A stretch of DNA of 26,819 bases. It comes from UBA4717 sp002404395. GTDB taxonomy: Bacteria; Bacillota; Clostridia; Oscillospirales; CAG-272. The position numbers and the translations under genes are program-made. The stretch lies in the NCBI GenBank assembly GCA_937902275.1, contig CALFNW010000067.1, forward strand, positions 1 to 26,819, in the 5' to 3' direction. The first letter of the stretch is position 1, and every line of letters begins with the position of its first letter. The notes under the pieces are model-generated. The model worked only from the letters and a program-made list of their open reading frames with translations, did no database searches and was not told where the DNA came from. This document shows, piece after piece, positions 14,228-20,679 of the stretch.

Positions 14228-15960
14228 GCGCTCACCTCCCCGTCGTTCTGCTTATTCTGTGATCTGTAGATCTCGCGGTAGGTCTCGGAGGTTTTCATCA
14301 GCTCATCATGCGGCGCAAAGTCGCTGACGGTGCCGTCCGAGATCACGGCGATACGGTCGCTGTCCTTGATACCGGCTATGCGTTGGGCGATATTGATGAC
14401 CGTAGTGCCGCGCAGATTTTCGGATAGCGCGGCGCGAAGCTTCGCCTCGGTCGCGAGGTCGAGCGCGGAAGTGCTGTCGTCAAATATAAGTATTTCCGGA
14501 TCGCGGATGACCGCGCGCGCGATCGCAATTCTCTGCTTTTGTCCGCCCGAGAGGGACGCGCCCTTTTCGGCTATCATCGTATCATACCCGTCATTGAATT
14601 TTTGTATAAATTCGTCCGCCTGTGCGATCTTTGCCGCGCGCACTACCTCATCGTCGGTCGCGTCGGGCTTGCCCCAACGGATGTTTTCGGCGACGGTGCC
14701 CGAAAACAGTTCGCTTTTCTGAAGCACTACCGCGATCTTGGAGCGCAGCGCCGCGGTATCGTATGCTTTCACATCCACTCCGTCAACGAGCACTTCGCCC
14801 TCGGTCGCGTCATAAAAGCGGTTTATAAGATTGACAAGCGAAGTCTTGCCGCAGCCGGTCGCACCGATAATTCCCACGACCTCGCCGGGCTTTACCTCAA
14901 GGTTGATATCGTGAAGCACCGGGCTTCCCTTGGTTCCGGGATAGCTGAATCCGACGTTTTTCATTATAACGCTGCCGGCTCCGCTGTGGCTTGCGCGTTC
15001 GCTTCCGCCGACGATCACGGGATCGGAGTCAAGCACTTCGATTATACGCTTTGCGGACGCGCTTGCACGCGAGATCGTCTGGAACATCATGCTGACCATC
15101 ATCAGCGACATGAGTATCTGCGTGATATATGTGACCGCCGCCATGACCGCGCCGACCTCCATGCCGCCGAGGTTTATCTGCACGCCGCCGATATACATTA
15201 TCGCAAGCACAGAGCCGTTCATTATCACCATCATCACGGGGCTTATCAGCGACATGATCTTTGCGACCTTAAGGTTCGTGGCGCACAGTTCGGTATTTGC
15301 CGCGCCGAAGCGTGCGATCTCATGTTCCTCTCTGACATACGCCTTTACGACGCGCGCACCGTTGACGTTTTCCTGCACGATCGAATTTACGCGATCAAGC
15401 TTCTGCTGCATTTTTGAAAACATCGGAGTTGCCACAGACAGCATGACTACGATCAGCACGAGCTGAAGCGGCAGCGAGATCACGAGCACCTTTGCAAAAT
15501 TCACGTTCAGGTTAAGGCACATATATATGCCGCCGATGAAGAACATGGGCGCGCGCACAAACATTCTGAGCATCATTGACACGAGATCCTGCACGGTATT
15601 TATATCGTTTGTCAGTCTCGTCACGAGCGAGCCCGTCGTAAACTTATCGGTCTGCTCAAGCGAAAGTCCCATCACTTTCTTAAAGACGTCGTTGCGCAGA
15701 TCGTTTCCGAAGCGCTGTGAGGCGTTAGTGGCAAAGATCGAGGTGCCGATACCGAAAACGCCGCCGAGCACGGTCAAAGCGAGCATCAACAGTCCGGTCT
15801 TGATTATGTATTCGGTTCCGAGTCCGCCGCGTATACCGTCGTCCACGATACTGCTCATCAGCTTCGGTTGGAAAAGGTCCATGGCGACCTCTCCGATCAT
15901 GAACAGCGGTGCAAGTATCGCCAACAGTATGTATGGCTTAAGATATTTTGCAAGCTTCAT
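14224..15960 (-). CDS. ABC exporter half-transporter, subunit with degenerate ATPase site
   Basis: A 578-residue half-transporter with six transmembrane helices to about 315 and a C-terminal ATPase domain. Walker A G-A-T-G-C-G-K-T is near 366-373 and the signature is a perfect L-S-G-G-Q near 468. Walker B reads I-L-I-F-D-D, with Asp in place of the catalytic Glu near 491. The H-loop is I-A-Q-R-I, with Gln in place of His near 525. These are the hallmark changes of the non-hydrolysing site in heterodimeric exporters such as TM287/288. The intact signature serves the partner's consensus site. The ATG at 15960 has AGGAAAG 7 nt upstream; the frame stays open upstream only across repeat DNA. It lies 340 nt downstream of the MarR gene, with the 112-bp repeats between. 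Confidence 0.93.
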   Translation of the reverse strand: MKLAKYLKPYILLAILAPLFMIGEVAMDLFQPKLMSSIVDDGIRGGLGTEYIIKTGLLMLALTVLGGVFGIGTSIFATNASQRFGNDLRNDVFKKVMGLSLEQTDKFTTGSLVTRLTNDINTVQDLVSMMLRMFVRAPMFFIGGIYMCLNLNVNFAKVLVISLPLQLVLIVVMLSVATPMFSKMQQKLDRVNSIVQENVNGARVVKAYVREEHEIARFGAANTELCATNLKVAKIMSLISPVMMVIMNGSVLAIMYIGGVQINLGGMEVGAVMAAVTYITQILMSLMMVSMMFQTISRASASAKRIIEVLDSDPVIVGGSERASHSGAGSVIMKNVGFSYPGTKGSPVLHDINLEVKPGEVVGIIGATGCGKTSLVNLINRFYDATEGEVLVDGVDVKAYDTAALRSKIAVVLQKSELFSGTVAENIRWGKPDATDDEVVRAAKIAQADEFIQKFNDGYDTMIAEKGASLSGGQKQRIAIARAVIRDPEILIFDDSTSALDLATEAKLRAALSENLRGTTVINIAQRIAGIKDSDRIAVISDGTVSDFAPHDELMKTSETYREIYRSQNKQNDGEVSA

Positions 15961-15974
15961 TACAACACTTTCCT

Positions 15975-16240
15975 GCCGCCGTAGGCGGCTCATAATACAA
16001 ACGGCAATTTTCGCGGCAAAGCCTCGGAAATTGCAGAAGCGAAGCATATAGCTTCACGTACCGCAGACTACACCTTCGCGGTTTCTGCCGCACAAGGCGG
16101 CTCATAAAACAAACAGCAATTTTCGCGGCAAAGCCTCGGAAATTGCAGAAGCGAAGCACATAGCTTCACGCACCAAAGACTATACTTTCGCGGTCCCTGC
16201 CGCACAAGGCGGCTCATAAATCAAACGGCAATTTTCGCTG
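15975..16240 (-). repeat. 112-bp tandem repeat headed by the dispersed hairpin (copies C1-C3)
   Basis: Units start at 15975, 16087 and 16199, an exact 112-bp period. The first two are full length and about 90% alike; the third diverges after about 40 bp. Each begins with the hairpin core: GCCGCC-GTA-GGCGGC in C1, and GCCGCACAAGGCGGC in C2 and C3, which keeps the outer GCCG/CGGC pairs. Each then has an AATTTTC...GAAATT stem and, in C1/C2, a GAAGC...GCTTC hairpin. The C3 interior keeps the stem architecture with a different sequence (CTGCCGC-AAC-GCGGCAG). C1 ends 14 nt before the ABC start codon at 15960. Together they fill most of the 340-nt gap between marR and the ABC genes; no terminator with a T tract was seen there. 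Confidence 0.9.
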
Positions 16241-16300
16241 CCGCAACGCGGCAGAAATTACCGCGTAAAGTCCGAGACTGCGTTTTTTACAGACTTCGTA

Positions 16301-16771
16301 TCAGTCAGGTTCAAGGTTATCCGAAATGCGCACGAGAAACGCCTTGAGTTTTTCACACTCCGACTCGTCAAAGCCTTCAAGGGCTTCCTTTTCCGCAAGC
16401 TTTATGCACTCTATTATCTTTTTGTCGAGCGCAAGTCCCGCTTCGGTGAGTGAAAGTCTGAGCTGTCTTGCGTCCTTATCGTCGGGCGTGCGCACCAGAA
16501 GTCCCTCTCTTTCCATCTTCTCCACCGTCACGCTCACGCTCGGCGCGCTGACGTGTGCAAAGCGCGTCAGCTCCGACTGTGTAATACCGTCTCTGTGCGC
16601 AAGCACAAAAAGCACGCGGCGGTATCCTGATGAGACTCCCGCCTCCTCGCAAAGCACTCTCATTCGGTCGTGCATAAGCTTTGAGACCGTATCGATCTCC
16701 ATCATCGGAGTTTTCTCGCTGTGCGGAAGCTTCGGCGGGCGCAGTTCATGCTTGATTTCACATTCGTTCAT
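16301..16771 (-). CDS. MarR family transcriptional regulator
   Basis: A 156-residue winged-helix repressor of usual MarR length. Helices for dimerisation flank the DNA-binding region: G-I-T-Q-S-E-L-T-R-F (helix 2), S-A-P-S-V-S-V-T-V-E-K-M-E-R-E-G-L (recognition helix, about 84-100), and the wing R-T-P-D-D-K-D-A-R-Q near 103-112 with the typical D-x-R. The ATG at 16771 has AAAGGAGG 7 nt upstream. It is first in a likely operon with the ABC exporter. Its promoter carries an 18-bp inverted repeat just after the -10, the expected place for autorepression. Release by an exporter substrate is the usual logic but is inference here. Confidence 0.93.
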   Translation of the reverse strand: MNECEIKHELRPPKLPHSEKTPMMEIDTVSKLMHDRMRVLCEEAGVSSGYRRVLFVLAHRDGITQSELTRFAHVSAPSVSVTVEKMEREGLLVRTPDDKDARQLRLSLTEAGLALDKKIIECIKLAEKEALEGFDESECEKLKAFLVRISDNLEPD

Positions 16772-16801
16772 GCCTCATCCTCCTTTCGCGGATCTTCATA
16801 A

Positions 16802-16819
16802 TAGTTAATTACCTAACTA
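16802..16819 (-). promoter_or_regulatory. probable MarR operator
   Basis: TAGTTA-N6-TAACTA, a perfect 6-bp inverted repeat, directly abuts the -10 hexamer at 16820-16825 and covers the expected transcription start. Its A/T-rich 18-bp size and location fit a MarR dimer site. Confidence 0.65.
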
Positions 16820-16848
16820 ATTATAAGCATGCCTTTGCATTTTGTCAA
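16820..16848 (-). promoter_or_regulatory. consensus sigma-A promoter of the marR-ABC unit
   Basis: A perfect TTGACA (16848-16843), a 17-nt spacer and a perfect TATAAT (16825-16820). A fully consensus promoter for a regulator gene suggests that expression is limited by repression. Confidence 0.92.
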
Positions 16849-16909
16849 GAGGCTTTTGAAAAAAAGTAGGCAGAAGTGTTAATTTTTTTATATTATTACA
16901 TTATTATAC

Positions 16910-16938
16910 TTGAAACGGGAAAGGTTTTGTGTTAAAAT
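16910..16938 (+). promoter_or_regulatory. sigma-A promoter of the isomerase/epimerase gene
   Basis: TTGAAA (16910-16915), a 17-nt spacer ending in TGT, and TAAAAT (16933-16938) give an extended -10 promoter, preceded by a very A/T-rich tract resembling an UP element. It is divergent from the marR promoter and over 60 bp from it. The short leader contains a CGGC-AGACTT-GCCG hairpin before the AGGAGG site. Confidence 0.82.
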
Positions 16939-16988
16939 CAAACTGTAAAATATTACGGCAGACTTGCCGATTTACAGGAGGTTTTACT

Positions 16989-17804
16989 ATGGCATTACCG
17001 GTTGCACTTCAGCTTTACTCGGTTCGCGACAATATGGAAGCGGACTTTGAAGGCACTCTTAAAAAGGTTCACGAGCTTGGCTATCAGGGCGTTGAATTTG
17101 CCGGACTTTTCGGACACAGCGCAAGCGAGGTCAAGGCGCTTTGCGAAAAATATTCACTCGTACCGATCTCGGCTCACGTTCCGCTTGTTGACATGATCGC
17201 CGACACCGAGGGCGTACTTAACACCTACAAGGAGATCGGTTGCAAATTCATCGTTGTTCCCTACGTTACCGAGGAAAGACGTCCCGGAGCGGAAAAGTTC
17301 GACGAGACCGTTGAGGACATCACCCGCATCGGCGCATACGCGCACAAGATCGGGCTGACTTTGCTCTACCACAATCATGATTTTGAATTTGTCAAGCTTG
17401 GCGACGAGATCGGTCTTGACGTGCTCTACAACAGAGTGCCGAAGGACTGCCTTGAAACCGAGATCGACGTATGTTGGGCTAACGTCGGCGGCGTTGATCC
17501 GGCAAAATACGTACTCAAATATACCGGACGCGCTCCCGTCGTGCATCTCAAGGACTTTGCGGGTGTTCCGAAGGGCAGACTTTACGCGCTCATCGGACTT
17601 GACGAAGACGATAAGTCAAGCTCCTCCACCTTTGAATTCCGTCCCGTCGGCTACGGCAAGCAGGAAATGCCCGGTATCCTTGACGCTTCGGTCAAGGCAG
17701 GCGCAAGCTGGGTCGTCGTCGAGCAGGACAATCCCTCGATGAACAAGACGCCGCTTGAGTGTGCCGAAATGTCGAGAAATTACCTCAAGACTCTCGGTTG
17801 GTAA
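16989..17804 (+). CDS. sugar phosphate isomerase/epimerase family protein (TIM barrel)
   Basis: A 271-residue protein of the xylose-isomerase-like TIM-barrel superfamily (IolE/IolI and hydroxypyruvate-isomerase relatives). It opens with V-A-L-Q-L-Y-S-V-R-D, then G-Y-Q-G-V-E-F-A near 36-43. Candidate metal ligands are the His and Glu/Asp residues in Y-H-N-H-D-F-E-F (about 133-140), E-I-D-V-C-W (about 163-168), V-H-L-K-D-F (about 188-193) and the late Glu in V-V-V-E-Q-D. The ATG at 16989 has AGGAGG 7 nt upstream; an upstream in-frame start at 16929 is inside the promoter. The reaction and substrate cannot be told from sequence. It is monocistronic, between a good promoter and a strong terminator, with no sugar-pathway neighbours. 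Confidence 0.9.
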   Translation: MALPVALQLYSVRDNMEADFEGTLKKVHELGYQGVEFAGLFGHSASEVKALCEKYSLVPISAHVPLVDMIADTEGVLNTYKEIGCKFIVVPYVTEERRPGAEKFDETVEDITRIGAYAHKIGLTLLYHNHDFEFVKLGDEIGLDVLYNRVPKDCLETEIDVCWANVGGVDPAKYVLKYTGRAPVVHLKDFAGVPKGRLYALIGLDEDDKSSSSTFEFRPVGYGKQEMPGILDASVKAGASWVVVEQDNPSMNKTPLECAEMSRNYLKTLGW

Positions 17805-17828
17805 TCCGTCTACACTTATAAAAAAGTT

Positions 17829-17870
17829 TCCGAGGCTCGCATTTTCGTGTGAGCCTCGGATCTTTTTTAT
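17829..17870 (+). terminator. strong intrinsic terminator
   Basis: A 12-bp stem (17830-17841 with 17848-17859, one G-T pair) followed by ATCTTTTTTATT ends the isomerase transcript. Confidence 0.93.
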
Positions 17871-17980
17871 TATCATAGAGTGCCGCAGAAAGCCGGGCGC
17901 TCCGCAAGGCGAAAGAGGGTGTGAAATATCACGCCGTTAAAACGGAGAGGAAAGTTCACGCCGCGCTTTGCGTATCAGGT

Positions 17981-18042
17981 GCGCTGACAGAATGCGTCAG
18001 CGCGGGCGAAGCCGGCTTGAGCTGCGCCGCGCTTCGGCGCAG
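17981..18042. other. cluster of three GC-rich inverted repeats in a gene-free gap
   Basis: GCGCTGAC (17981-17988) pairs with 17996-18003 across 7 nt; AAGCCGGCTT (18009-18018) is a palindrome; CTGCGCCG (18022-18029) pairs with 18035-18042 across 5 nt. The 234-nt stretch 17871-18104 holds no credible gene. Neither strand has a T tract after these stems, so they are not typical terminators, although they lie where minus-strand radical SAM transcription should end. Confidence 0.6.
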
Positions 18043-18104
18043 ACTTTACGCAGGATCCAAATGCCTGTAACCTCGCTTCTGAGCACTTGCGATGCATGAA
18101 GCTT

Positions 18105-18974
18105 TCATCTCGGTTTGGGACGCCTGCAGCTGCGGCAGTAAGCGAACACCGCCTTATGTTTTGAAAAGCCGTCATAGATCGCGCGCGCCGTTTCGGAATT
18201 CAATATATCGTCAAGCTCGTCGTCAAAAATATTACCGAGGGCGAGCGCCCCGTCGTGATCAAGACAGCACGGGACCACGGTGCCGTCCGAGAGCACGCCG
18301 AATTGGTCGCGCAGGGCAAAGCAAAACTGCTCGGAAGCTTTCAAATCCACGTCGGTGTCCGCCTCATCGGCGGTATCTTCAAGCTCCGGCCATTTGAAGC
18401 GCGCTCCGTATTCAAGATACAGCCGCTCGCGCAGCTTACTTCCGCACCGCACAGGCTCCCACGCGTCCTCAAACGTCCGATGCAGCCATCCAAGCACACG
18501 GGAATTGAAGCCGCCGCCATGATCGGGCGCGTTTTCGTTCCAAAGTCTGAGCACGGTTATTTTGCCTGCTTCTGCGCTCGCTTTTGCAAACTCAAGCACG
18601 CCGTCAAGGTAGTGCCCGAGCACCTCGTTTTTAAGTGACTCTCCCTCTGCCGAATGGAGCGACACGCTGAGCTTATAAAGGTTTTTACAAGATAATAACA
18701 GCCCCGCCCTTTGCGTTAAGAGAGTGCCGTTTGTCGTAAGCATCACCTTGAAAGCATACTTATCGCAAAGCGACAGTATCTCAGAAAGTTGCGGATGGGT
18801 GAGCGGTTCGCCCATCAGGTGCAGATAAAGATACTTTACCCTGCCGTCAAGCTTATCAAGCACGCGCTTGAACTCGTCGGCGCTCATATAGCGCGCGGGG
18901 CGCTTATGTCCTACGCAGAAATCGCAGTGCAGATTGCAGATATTCGTTATTTCAACATATGCCTTATCTATCAC
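18105..18974 (-). CDS. radical SAM protein with SPASM-like C-terminus
   Basis: A 289-residue radical S-adenosylmethionine enzyme. The iron-sulfur motif C13-x3-C17-x2-C20 lies in I-C-N-L-H-C-D-F-C, and M-G-E-P-L (about 54-58) is the SAM-contacting motif. A C-terminal Cys-rich segment (D-G-T-V-V-P-C-C, ending in Y-C-R-S-C) resembles a SPASM/Twitch domain that binds an auxiliary cluster, with G-N-I-F-D-D between as in that family. Such proteins modify peptides, proteins or RNA; no precursor peptide gene is visible nearby. The GTG at 18974 overlaps the upstream RNA methyltransferase stop by 11 nt with AGAGG 7 nt before it, so translation is coupled and a role in the same process is possible. Confidence 0.88.
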   Translation of the reverse strand: MIDKAYVEITNICNLHCDFCVGHKRPARYMSADEFKRVLDKLDGRVKYLYLHLMGEPLTHPQLSEILSLCDKYAFKVMLTTNGTLLTQRAGLLLSCKNLYKLSVSLHSAEGESLKNEVLGHYLDGVLEFAKASAEAGKITVLRLWNENAPDHGGGFNSRVLGWLHRTFEDAWEPVRCGSKLRERLYLEYGARFKWPELEDTADEADTDVDLKASEQFCFALRDQFGVLSDGTVVPCCLDHDGALALGNIFDDELDDILNSETARAIYDGFSKHKAVFAYCRSCRRPKPR

Positions 18975-20103
18975 GGCTCGTCCTCTCGTTTTTGAAGAAC
19001 TGATACAGTCGGCAGGGTATCATGCCGTTATAAAGCTTCTTGATCTTATCGGCGCGTTTTCCGTACAGCCGTTCAAAGTTTTCGCACGGAGTCAGCACAT
19101 ACACCTGCCAGGGTGCGGCGGCGCGGAAAGCCTCGCCGAGCCGCTTATACAGCGCTTCGGCCTCGGTAAGGGTCATGAGCCGCTCGCCGTAGGGCGGATT
19201 GCAGACGAGCGTGCCGCGCCGATCGGGTCTTTCAAGTTTTGCTGCGTCTGCGGTGAAAAAGCTGAGCCGGTCGCCGACTCCGGCACGGCGCGCGCTTTCT
19301 TTTGCGATCTCAAGCACCGACGCGTCGATATCGGAGCCCCATGCTTCAAACGCGCTGCCGCGTTTCACCATATCCGCGGCTTCCTCCCGTGCGAGCTTCC
19401 AATGCTTTTCGGGAAACGCCGCAAAGGCTTCGGCGGCAAAGTTTCGGTTTACTCCGGGAGCGCGCCCGGTCATAAGCATAGCCGCTTCGATCACTATTGT
19501 GCCCGAACCGCAGAGCGGGTCCCAAAGCAATACGTCCTCGCGCGGGCGTGCAATCGCGGCGACAGCCGCCGCAAGCGTTTCGCGCAGCGGCGCTTCGCCT
19601 GCATGAGGACGGTATCCTCGTTTATGCAGCGCGGTCCCGGTCGTGTCTATCATCAGCATTGCGCGGTCCTTGAGCAGGAAAAATTCAAGCTTGTACATCG
19701 CTCCGCTCTCGTCAAACCATGCGCGGTGATATTTTTCGGAAAGCCGCTTTACGACCGCTTTTTTCACGATGCTCTGGCAATCGGGTACCGAAAAGAGCGT
19801 GCTCTTTATTGCGTGACCGCTCACGGGGAAAGCGTCGTTTTCACCGATAAACGCCTCCCACGGCAATGCGGCGGTGCCGTCGAAAAGCTCGGTGAAGCTT
19901 GAGGCGTGAAAATCGCCGACAAGTATGAATATCCGTTCCGCATAGCGGAAATTCACCGACGCGCGCGCAAGCAGGGCTTCATCGCCCTCGAATATTATTC
20001 TGCCGTCAATGGTTTCAAGCCGTTTGCCGCCGAGCGCGTCTATCTGCTCGCCCACAAGCTTTTCAAGTCCGAACAGACAGGTCGCAACATATTTGTAATT
20101 CAT
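18964..20103 (-). CDS. THUMP domain RNA guanine-N2 methyltransferase (RlmL/YpsC-like)
   Basis: A 379-residue class I methyltransferase. A ferredoxin-like/THUMP RNA-binding region covers about 1-155. The Rossmann domain has D-P-L-C-G-S-G-T (about 191-198) for SAM and C-N-P-P-Y-G-E-R-L (about 298-306), the N-P-P-Y motif of base amino-group methylation. This is the architecture of the UPF0020 family, which makes m2G in 23S rRNA; the exact site is not determinable. The ATG at 20103 is chosen for GGAG 8 nt upstream and the 12-nt spacing to hairpin copy D1; an ATG at 20115 would run into the hairpin. It lies 241 nt downstream of ymxH and overlaps the radical SAM gene. Confidence 0.92.
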   Translation of the reverse strand: MNYKYVATCLFGLEKLVGEQIDALGGKRLETIDGRIIFEGDEALLARASVNFRYAERIFILVGDFHASSFTELFDGTAALPWEAFIGENDAFPVSGHAIKSTLFSVPDCQSIVKKAVVKRLSEKYHRAWFDESGAMYKLEFFLLKDRAMLMIDTTGTALHKRGYRPHAGEAPLRETLAAAVAAIARPREDVLLWDPLCGSGTIVIEAAMLMTGRAPGVNRNFAAEAFAAFPEKHWKLAREEAADMVKRGSAFEAWGSDIDASVLEIAKESARRAGVGDRLSFFTADAAKLERPDRRGTLVCNPPYGERLMTLTEAEALYKRLGEAFRAAAPWQVYVLTPCENFERLYGKRADKIKKLYNGMIPCRLYQFFKNERTSRDR

Positions 20104-20115
20104 AATAGTCTCCAC

Positions 20116-20130
20116 ACCGCCGCAGGCGGC
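20116..20130 (-). repeat. dispersed start-proximal hairpin, copy D1
   Basis: Minus-strand GCCGCC-TGC-GGCGGT preceded by TTATTGA. The hairpin ends 12 nt before the ATG at 20103; the linker holds GTGGAG. Confidence 0.72.
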
Positions 20131-20142
20131 TCAATAAGTAAG

Positions 20143-20270
20143 GGTAAATTTTCGTGTCGGCGCAGCCGATGAAAATGGGACGGGACCCATTTTCAGAAAA
20201 TTTTTGCGCGAAACCCGAGATCTCACTCGCCTGAGACGGAATTTTCGCGCTTCACGCCGCCGCAGGCGGC
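20143..20270 (-). repeat. structured intergenic unit ending in hairpin copy D2
   Basis: Between D1 and D2 are nested inverted repeats: TCGGC-GCA-GCCGA (20157-20169), GAAAATGGG with CCCATTTTC (20171-20179 with 20186-20194), and GCGCGAAA with TTTCGCGC (20206-20213 with 20243-20250). D2 (20256-20270) repeats the core and its TTATTGA flank almost exactly, 140 bp from D1. This occupies the ymxH-to-methyltransferase gap; no gene fits there. Confidence 0.7.
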
Positions 20271-20312
20271 TCAATAAATAAGGGTGGATTTAATCGCATA
20301 CTTAAGCAAAGC

Positions 20313-20336
20313 GGGACGGCTGCACGCGCCGTCCCG
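20313..20336 (-). terminator. possible terminator after ymxH
   Basis: GGGACGGC (20313-20320) pairs with 20328-20335 across 7 nt, 9 nt past the ymxH stop. The following minus-strand tail is GCTTTGCTT, a poor T tract, so termination may be partial or absent. Confidence 0.4.
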
Positions 20337-20344
20337 TCCCCCAT

Positions 20345-20611
20345 TCATTTTTTGCCGCCGCCCGACGGCGGAAGAAAACCGGCGCGCACCAGCACCGTGT
20401 CTTCGCCTATGCACTCAATATTGCACCAGGGGATCTTCACCTCGTCGCATTTGCCGAAGTTAAAGCACTTGCTTTCGGTCGGCACGGTTATCGAGATCAG
20501 CTTGCCCTCCGGCAGTTCAAACTCGGCGTCCTTTACGAAGCCGAGCCGTCTGCCGTCGGGAAGATTTATGACCTCTTTGCACTTAAGCTCGTTTATACTG
20601 CAAACCCGCAT
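20345..20611 (-). CDS. ymxH: YlmC/YmxH family sporulation protein (PRC-barrel)
   Basis: An 88-residue PRC-barrel protein. The family pattern is visible: short N-terminal I-N-E-L-K-C-K-E-V-I-N-L, then D-G-R-R-L-G-F-V-K-D-A-E-F, a turn with G-K-L-I-S-I-T-V-P, I-P-W-C-N-I near 60-65 and G-E-D-T-V-L-V-R. Family members occur in spore formers and are expressed during sporulation, but their biochemical role is not known. The ATG at 20611 has GGAGG 5 nt upstream. It lies 68 nt after mltG in the same direction. A small CTCTT-GTG-AAGAG hairpin (20635-20623) ends 11 nt before the ATG. Confidence 0.85.
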   Translation of the reverse strand: MRVCSINELKCKEVINLPDGRRLGFVKDAEFELPEGKLISITVPTESKCFNFGKCDEVKIPWCNIECIGEDTVLVRAGFLPPSGGGKK

Positions 20612-20679
20612 AAATACCTCCGCTCTTCACAAGAGTTTTCTGTTTACAGCATATTCGGCTTTTTTATTTTTGATAACGC

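Noticed and set aside
15938..16159. Minus-strand frame repeating L-R-F-C-N-F-R-G-F-A-A-K
   Set aside because: Translation of the 112-bp intergenic repeat; it runs across the hairpins and overlaps the ABC start, with no ribosome site.
18934..19902. 322-codon open frame on the plus strand
   Set aside because: Antisense to the THUMP methyltransferase with intact motifs; no ribosome site or family resemblance.
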